A stretch of 18,850 nt of DNA, taken from NCBI GenBank assembly GCA_900548205.1, contig URJS01000044.1, positions 1 to 18,850 of the forward strand, given 5' to 3'. The notes under the pieces were generated by a model. That model was not told where the DNA came from, made no database searches, and saw nothing but the letters and a program-made list of their open reading frames with translations. Source of the DNA: an uncultured Roseburia sp. Lineage in GTDB: Bacteria; Bacillota; Clostridia; Lachnospirales; Lachnospiraceae. This document shows, piece by piece, positions 14,436 to 18,850 of the stretch; the stretch's first letter is position 1, and each line of letters begins with the position of its first letter. The translations under genes were made by a program, and so were the position numbers.

Positions 14436-15497
14436 GTGAAAATCACACGGTTTGAAATTAAGAGAATAGACAGTCCGTTAACGAGACCTCTTGTGATCTC
14501 GTTAGGTACGATTACGCACTCCACAAGCGTTGTACTTACCATTGAAACGGACGAGGGTATTTGCGGAGTAGGCGAAGGAGCGGCGTCTGTGTTTGTCACC
14601 GGAGAGACGATGGACGGTGTGGAGGCTGTACTCAGAAAATTTGAGCAGGCTCTGATCGGAACAAATCCGACGGACATTGAAAAGGTACACCGGATGATGG
14701 AGAAAACCTCCGCCCGCGCTTTTGTTGCCAGAACGGCGGTCGATCTGGCATGCTATGATATTTTGGGGAAGGTTTCCGGTATGCCTGTCTATACACTCTT
14801 GGGCGGATACAGCAACAGGATTGAGACAGATATTACGATCGGTATCGGGGATCCGCAGCAGATGGCTAACATGGCGGCGCTTCATGTAAAAAACGGATTT
14901 CGGATCATAAAGACAAAGGTTGGAACAGGGGAGAGAGAGGACATTGAGAGAATCCGCAGAATCCGTGAGGCGGTTGGAGCAGACATCAGCATCAGGCTGG
15001 ATGCCAATCAGGCATGGACACCGAAAGAGGCTCTGCGTATGATCGAACGGTTGGGAGAGTATGGGATTGAGCTTGTGGAGCAGCCCGTGCCGTATTATGA
15101 CATGGATGGTCTTGCCTATGTGACGCGGCACAGCAGGATTCCGATCATGTCTGATGAGAGTGCATTTGATTCCAAGGATGTGTTTCATTTGGTGCAGAGG
15201 CATGCAGTTGATTATGTGAATATTAAACTGATGAAATGCGGAGGAATCTGGGAGGCGCTCAAGATTAATAGTATCTGCGAGGCTGCAGGCGTGGAATGTA
15301 TTCTGGGCTGCATGGCAGAGGAGACAAATATTGGTATTACTGCAGCTGCCAGTCTTGGAGCAGCAGTAAAAAATATCACAAAGGCAGATCTTGATTGTCA
15401 GTACTCGCTTGCAGCTTTTCCTGTTTCCGGCGGGATGCAGTGCGGCAATGGTGGGGAGCTGACCCTTCCTGGGAAGCCGGGATTCGGTTTTGCCTGA
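14436..15497 (+). CDS. L-Ala-D/L-Glu epimerase (enolase superfamily, YkfB/YcjG-like)
   Basis: A 353-residue member of the muconate-lactonizing subgroup of the enolase superfamily. It converts L-Ala-D-Glu, from murein peptides, to L-Ala-L-Glu for normal catabolism. The N-terminal capping domain (about 1-125) is followed by a barrel with the base pair KTK (Lys161) and Lys264 in IKLMK, and Mg ligands Asp189 (LDANQ), Glu215 (VEQP) and Asp240 (SDES). These spacings match Bacillus YkfB. GTG 14436 has AAGGAG 8 bases upstream. Co-transcription with anmK and the shared operators support the murein dipeptide as substrate. Other dipeptide specificities occur in this family and cannot be excluded. The upstream peptidases needed to make L-Ala-D-Glu are not in the window. 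Confidence 0.88.
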   Translation: MKITRFEIKRIDSPLTRPLVISLGTITHSTSVVLTIETDEGICGVGEGAASVFVTGETMDGVEAVLRKFEQALIGTNPTDIEKVHRMMEKTSARAFVARTAVDLACYDILGKVSGMPVYTLLGGYSNRIETDITIGIGDPQQMANMAALHVKNGFRIIKTKVGTGEREDIERIRRIREAVGADISIRLDANQAWTPKEALRMIERLGEYGIELVEQPVPYYDMDGLAYVTRHSRIPIMSDESAFDSKDVFHLVQRHAVDYVNIKLMKCGGIWEALKINSICEAAGVECILGCMAEETNIGITAAASLGAAVKNITKADLDCQYSLAAFPVSGGMQCGNGGELTLPGKPGFGFA

Positions 15498-15527
15498 TCG
15501 TTGTTAATTACAGAAAGGATTTTTACT

Positions 15528-16331
15528 ATGCTCTGGGACACACATATGCACAGCGAGTACTCTGGCGACAGTGAAGCCTCGCAGGAATCTATGATACAGT
15601 CTGCCGTTCAGAAAAATCTGAATGGCATCTGTTTTACTGACCATCTTGATTTGGACTTTCCAGGTGACAGCAATGTATTTCTTTTGGATTTGCCGAGTTA
15701 TACGGCCTCCGTACAAATCCTGCAGGAAAAATATCGGCACACATTTCCCGTCCTGCTCGGCATTGAATTGGGGTTACAGCCGCACCTTGCCAAGAAGCAT
15801 ACAGACCTTCTTGACAGGTATCCCTTTGATTTTGTGATCGGTTCTTCCCATTTGGTCCACGGGGGAGATCCTTACTATCCTGATTTTTATATAGGACGTG
15901 ATGAGGATGACTGTTATCTGGAATATTTTAACTCCATACTTGAGAATATTCAGTCATTTGATGGTTTTGATGTCTACGGTCATATTGACTATATTGTCCG
16001 GTATGGTCCGACTAGAAATAAAAATTACTCTTATAAAAAGTTCCGGGATGTTATCGATGAAATTTTAAAGCTTCTTATTTTGAAGGGAAAGGGAATTGAG
16101 ATCAATGCCGGAGGGTTTAAGTATGGGCTTGGGCATCCAAATCCAACTGAGGAAATTATAATCCGCTACCGTGAACTTGGCGGTGAGATTATCACGATTG
16201 GATCAGACGCCCATTCACCGGAATATGTTGCGTTTGATTTTGAAAAAGTAGCTTCTATATTAAAAATGGCCGGATTTCGATATTTCACCGTGTTCAAACA
16301 GCGAAAACCGACTTTTATTGCGCTGAAATAG
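15528..16331 (+). CDS. PHP-domain phosphatase, histidinol-phosphatase (HisJ)-like
   Basis: A 267-residue PHP-fold metallophosphoesterase. The trinuclear metal motifs are all present: HMH (6-8), TDH (37-39), Glu80 in GIELG, His108 in SSHLV, GHID (151-154), and SDAH (226-229). The family includes HisK/HisJ, which dephosphorylates histidinol phosphate, but many members in clostridia are generic phosphatases. It lies 30 bases after the epimerase gene with its own AAAGGA ribosome binding site at the ATG. No promoter was seen in the gap, so read-through from the anmK unit is likely. No other histidine genes are nearby. A role in phosphosugar handling is conceivable but unsupported. The frame extends 9 codons upstream to a TTG without a ribosome binding site. 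Confidence 0.85.
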   Translation: MLWDTHMHSEYSGDSEASQESMIQSAVQKNLNGICFTDHLDLDFPGDSNVFLLDLPSYTASVQILQEKYRHTFPVLLGIELGLQPHLAKKHTDLLDRYPFDFVIGSSHLVHGGDPYYPDFYIGRDEDDCYLEYFNSILENIQSFDGFDVYGHIDYIVRYGPTRNKNYSYKKFRDVIDEILKLLILKGKGIEINAGGFKYGLGHPNPTEEIIIRYRELGGEIITIGSDAHSPEYVAFDFEKVASILKMAGFRYFTVFKQRKPTFIALK

Positions 16332-16366
16332 TAAAGTTTTGATTTTTTGTCTAAGCGTCGCCTTTC

Positions 16367-17155
16367 TTACACATATTCCTTGTCACGATATAAGTCCGTA
16401 ATGAGCAGAGGGTTATCTTTACGTATTCTATCTGCCAATTCTTCGCCTCTTGATGGATTGGCCCAAAGCCAGTCAAGTTCCTTTTGTGTGAGGGCTACCA
16501 TCTGTAAGAAGTCCAGATGTCCGTTTGGCGTATCGATGCCAGAAAGCTGTGGATCAGGAACAAACAAAACGCCAACCAGCCTGGTATCTGTATCAAGACG
16601 GATGGGTGAATTGGTCGGAATAAAATGATAGGCCTCGAACCATTTTCCGCTTTCAAATACATATCTGCCCAGATTCTGCATGAGATTCATTGCCCAGTGA
16701 GGCTCATTTTTTGCAGGACTGCCATCGGGATTCTCTGCATCAGCATCCTCCTTAAAAGGAAGTACACGCATAGTGAACTCAAAGCCCCACTTGCTGAAAT
16801 CACCATCTGCACTGCTTGGATGATAATAGAGCTCGCTCATACCGAAGCTGATGATATGACGATGAAACGTTTGGCTTGGATTATCAAAGACACTGAATCC
16901 ATCCAGTGGGTCGCCACCTCCGAGCATATAGGGGATCAGAGTGGCATAGTGGCGTTCCATTGTATCAGGGTAAAGCTTTTCGAGGGATGCATAAATTGCG
17001 TCCCAACCGGGAGTGTCATCTGCCGAAAATTGCTTCATGTACGCCTGCATTTTAGGAGTGATGACCTCTTGTTCCTCAGAGATTTTTGCGTTGGAGAGGT
17101 CGGATGCGTTTTCGTCAGAAGATTTGGATGAAAATGTATTGGAGGGTTTATCCAA
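16367..17155 (-). CDS. SUFU-domain protein, 5' end apparently frameshifted
   Basis: A 262-residue protein with a Suppressor-of-fused-like domain: GWDAI near 50, LYPD..ERHYATLIPYMLGGGDPLDG (65-86), FHRHIISFGMSELYY, and KWGFEFTMRVL. Bacterial SUFU proteins are known in part as immunity proteins of polymorphic toxin systems; others have no known role. No toxin gene is in the window. The only in-frame start is TTG 17155, with no properly spaced ribosome binding site. A much better start, ATG 17195 with AGGGGG upstream, begins MGFLNKLLKK but is out of frame by one base because of a run of nine As (17163-17171). With eight As the frame would be continuous and 275 residues long. So the gene is either mutated, phase-variable, rescued by slippage, or misread in sequencing. 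Confidence 0.82.
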   Translation of the reverse strand: MDKPSNTFSSKSSDENASDLSNAKISEEQEVITPKMQAYMKQFSADDTPGWDAIYASLEKLYPDTMERHYATLIPYMLGGGDPLDGFSVFDNPSQTFHRHIISFGMSELYYHPSSADGDFSKWGFEFTMRVLPFKEDADAENPDGSPAKNEPHWAMNLMQNLGRYVFESGKWFEAYHFIPTNSPIRLDTDTRLVGVLFVPDPQLSGIDTPNGHLDFLQMVALTQKELDWLWANPSRGEELADRIRKDNPLLITDLYRDKEYV

Positions 17156-17162
17156 ATCCTGA

Positions 17163-17171
17163 TTTTTTTTT
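17163..17171 (-). other. A9 homopolymer at the frameshift site of the SUFU gene
   Basis: On the coding strand, CTC followed by nine As and TCAGG. In the frame of ATG 17195 this leads to a TAA after 15 codons. Removing one A fuses that start to the SUFU frame as LLKKNQDLDKPS. Such A-runs are known to promote polymerase slippage. Confidence 0.75.
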
Positions 17172-17195
17172 GAGTAATTTGTTTAAAAATCCCAT

Positions 17196-17416
17196 ATAAT
17201 TTATTTCCCCCTGTGTGTCTTGCTTTTGTTGCTGTGTGTCAGATTTTTATAAAATCCTTTGAAAATGGAGACTTGACTGTTTTTTCTGCCGGCGCAAACG
17301 AGCAGATGTGGGTTCGGAATGAATCAATCGTTTCGCTTAGCGCTGTGTGTATCATAATAATCAATTTTACCATAGGTTTATCATAAAAGCTATACGCAGC
17401 CAAATCAAGACCACCG
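17196..17416. other. Intergenic region between divergent SUFU and LytTR genes
   Basis: It holds the SUFU ribosome binding region and three copies of the short word CTGTGTGT (near 17211, 17232 and 17343). A possible minus-strand TATAAA lies near 17255, without a clear -35 box. I see no gene, RNA or mobile element. Confidence 0.4.
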
Positions 17417-17446
17417 CTTGTTTTTATAGACAAAAACAAGTATGAT
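17417..17446 (+). promoter_or_regulatory. LytTR gene promoter built over a palindrome
   Basis: CTTGTTTTT (17417-17425) and AAAAACAAG (17432-17440) form a perfect 9-bp inverted repeat around a 6-base centre. TTGTTT inside the left arm can serve as the -35 box, and TATGAT (17441-17446) follows the right arm directly as the -10 box, with a 17-base spacer. This layout suggests operator control of the promoter. Confidence 0.5.
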
Positions 17447-17478
17447 AAAGCTAACAGGAAGGAGAGGGGGAGGGGAGG

Positions 17479-18279
17479 ATGCTGCATGAATTTCGACTGG
17501 CGGTTTGTGATGACGAGGAATTATATATCGACCGCATCTGCCGGCATCTGGAGGTATATGAGAGGGAGTCGGGAAACCGGCTGATCGTGGAACGGTATTT
17601 CTCGGCGCAGGACTTGCTGGAGGAGTTAAAGGGCGGGGAGAAGCAATACGATATGTTGTTTCTGGACGTTGATATGCCTGAAATGAAGGGAACGGATGCG
17701 GCGCTTTTGGTGCGTGATCATGATCGGACGATTCCAATCTGCTTTATCACAAGCTATGAGGAGTATGCCCTTGCCGCGTTCTTGGCAGATGCCGTCGGAT
17801 ATCTGGTAAAGCCGGTAAAATATGAGGAATTGAAACGCATTGTGGATAAGTGTATCGCGCAGCTTCGTTATGAGAGAGACAGGAAGGCGGCAGAGGAGCA
17901 ATATATTTGTGTGCGCAGGGGAAACGGCGAGGTGATGCTTTCTGTTTCAGAGATTCAATATATTGAGAAACAGAGGAACCGATGCGTGTTTTTTCTTAGG
18001 GATTGTGAGATTACCTGCTATGATACGCTCGCGAAGGTTTATGAAAAGCTGAATCATGAACGTTTTTATTATACACACCAGGGGTATATCGTGAATTTTT
18101 CGTACATTCGTCAGGTACAGCCGGACAGGATTTATCTGACGGGGAATCGGGAGATTCCTGTCAGCCGCAAATACTATAGGAGGTTGCAGGAGCTTCATAT
18201 GGATAAGTTAAAGAGACTTTTGGCGGAAAAAAGAGCGGAATTTGAGACAGGGGAAGGACAGGGAGGAGTAGGAGAATGA
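17479..18279 (+). CDS. LytTR-family response regulator
   Basis: A two-component response regulator of 266 residues. The receiver domain (about 5-125) has the acidic pair CDDEE, phospho-acceptor Asp63 in FLDVDMP, Thr91 and Lys111 (LVKP). The DNA-binding LytTR domain (about 140-245) shows YIEKQRNRC, FYYTHQGYIVNFSYI and the ending IPVSRKYYRRL. Such regulators (AgrA, VirR, ComE types) often control peptide signalling, bacteriocin or cell-wall genes. No partner histidine kinase is in the window; it may lie beyond the right edge. A purine-rich GGGGAGG abuts the ATG. The stop overlaps the CPBP gene start by 4 bases, so the two are co-translated. Confidence 0.93.
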   Translation: MLHEFRLAVCDDEELYIDRICRHLEVYERESGNRLIVERYFSAQDLLEELKGGEKQYDMLFLDVDMPEMKGTDAALLVRDHDRTIPICFITSYEEYALAAFLADAVGYLVKPVKYEELKRIVDKCIAQLRYERDRKAAEEQYICVRRGNGEVMLSVSEIQYIEKQRNRCVFFLRDCEITCYDTLAKVYEKLNHERFYYTHQGYIVNFSYIRQVQPDRIYLTGNREIPVSRKYYRRLQELHMDKLKRLLAEKRAEFETGEGQGGVGE

Positions 18280-18803
18280 GAAAGACGGCGTCCGCGTTGG
18301 GAAAATCATTTTTTTATTTTATGATCTATGTAGTCGTGTCGTTTGCGGTCAGCATTGGGGCAATGAGTATGATCATGTCACGGTTGGCGCGGGAAATGAA
18401 CCAGCAGGGGCAGATGCTGGATGAGATGGCGCTGGCTATGAGGGCTGCAGAAGAAATGGATAAGCAGGCTGCTCCTGTCCTTGTGATTTCAGGAATACTT
18501 ACGCTGCTTAGCTGTTGGATCATCTGCACACTGCGTGATAAAAAATTGAGCGAGGAAGTCTGTCTTAGGGGGATTGATCGAAAGGGAGTGCTGCCGTTGC
18601 TTGCACTTGGCGTGGTGCTCAATATAGCTGTTTCATTTTTCATGGAGATACTGCCGCTTCCGCAGAGCTGGACGGATTCCTACGCGGCAAGCGCAAGCGT
18701 TCTTTCCGAAGGCAGTATCGTCATGCAATGGATTTCCAGCATACTCATAGCGCCTGTGATGGAGGAAATAATATTTCGCGGATTTGTGTATACACGTGAG
18801 TAG
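18276..18803 (+). CDS. CPBP-family intramembrane protease, 3'-truncated
   Basis: A 175-residue membrane protein with hydrophobic segments near 12-34, 66-85 and 105-125, then the CPBP (Abi/Rce1-like) motif EExxxR as EEIIFR (163-168). Intact CPBP proteases continue for roughly 80-100 residues with further helices carrying the FxxxH and H/N motifs needed for metal binding and catalysis. Here the frame stops at TAG only seven residues after EEIIFR, and no other frame continues convincingly in the remaining 47 bases. The protein is therefore probably inactive, or the gene is interrupted by an insertion that begins near 18794 and runs off the window. The ATGA overlap with the LytTR regulator suggests a joint role, for example in peptide maturation or self-immunity, which is inferred. 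Confidence 0.75.
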   Translation: MRKTASALGKSFFYFMIYVVVSFAVSIGAMSMIMSRLAREMNQQGQMLDEMALAMRAAEEMDKQAAPVLVISGILTLLSCWIICTLRDKKLSEEVCLRGIDRKGVLPLLALGVVLNIAVSFFMEILPLPQSWTDSYAASASVLSEGSIVMQWISSILIAPVMEEIIFRGFVYTRE

Positions 18804-18850
18804 TCTCGGAAACACAATGCATAAAGGATGAGATTTTTGCATACAGGGCG

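Noticed and set aside
14502..15203. Minus-strand open frame of 233 codons opposite the epimerase
   Set aside because: Antisense of a gene with complete catalytic residues; no motif and no ribosome binding site noted.
17239..17487. Minus-strand 82-codon frame with a hydrophobic start, upstream of the LytTR gene
   Set aside because: It begins inside the LytTR coding sequence and ribosome binding site and covers the palindromic promoter; no convincing ribosome binding site on its strand.
1..18850. CRISPR array, rRNA, riboswitch or integrase
   Set aside because: No regularly spaced repeats, no conserved riboswitch core recognised and no recombinase motifs were seen on either strand.

Overview
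The window looks like a chromosomal segment of a low-to-mid GC Gram-positive anaerobe of the class Clostridia, most likely Lachnospiraceae. The basis is AGGAGG-type ribosome binding sites before most genes, sigma-A promoters, a single-membrane lipoprotein transporter, and the style of the housekeeping proteins. Placement to family is an inference from protein flavour, not a search. No CRISPR array, rRNA, complete insertion sequence or prophage gene was seen.

Left end (1-3740), housekeeping: the 3' part of a tRNA-Lys(CTT) with terminator; trmB (tRNA m7G46 methyltransferase) on the minus strand; a DacF/PBP5-type D,D-carboxypeptidase with its own promoter; tRNA-Cys(GCA) with terminator; an SRAP/YedK abasic-site protein; then about 410 bases without a confident gene, holding alternative hairpins, a possible 29-codon ORF and the murR promoter.

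Centre (3737-15497), a peptidoglycan-fragment (muropeptide) salvage locus in two plus-strand units. Unit 1: murR (RpiR regulator), murQ (MurNAc-6-P etherase), a CUT1 ABC importer (lipoprotein and two permeases, no ATPase), nagZ (beta-N-acetylglucosaminidase), an AmiE-like serine hydrolase and a GNAT acetyltransferase. Unit 2: anmK (anhydro-MurNAc kinase) and an L-Ala-D/L-Glu epimerase, possibly followed by a PHP phosphatase. Between the units lies a minus-strand metallo-beta-lactamase-fold hydrolase. The deduced route is: the ABC importer takes up GlcNAc-(anhydro)MurNAc, with or without peptide; NagZ removes GlcNAc; the serine hydrolase removes the peptide; AnmK makes MurNAc-6-P; MurQ makes GlcNAc-6-P and D-lactate; the epimerase feeds L-Ala-D-Glu into amino-acid use. 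The two unit promoters carry near-identical inverted pairs of a 17-bp motif, each pair spanning exactly 49 bp and overlapping the -35 box. This is strong sequence evidence for one regulon, most plausibly under the MurR-type regulator.

Right end (15528-18850): a HisJ-like PHP phosphatase; a minus-strand SUFU-domain protein whose natural start appears cut off by a 9-A tract frameshift; a LytTR response regulator under a promoter whose spacer is a palindrome; and a CPBP membrane protease that stops right after its EExxxR motif and looks truncated.
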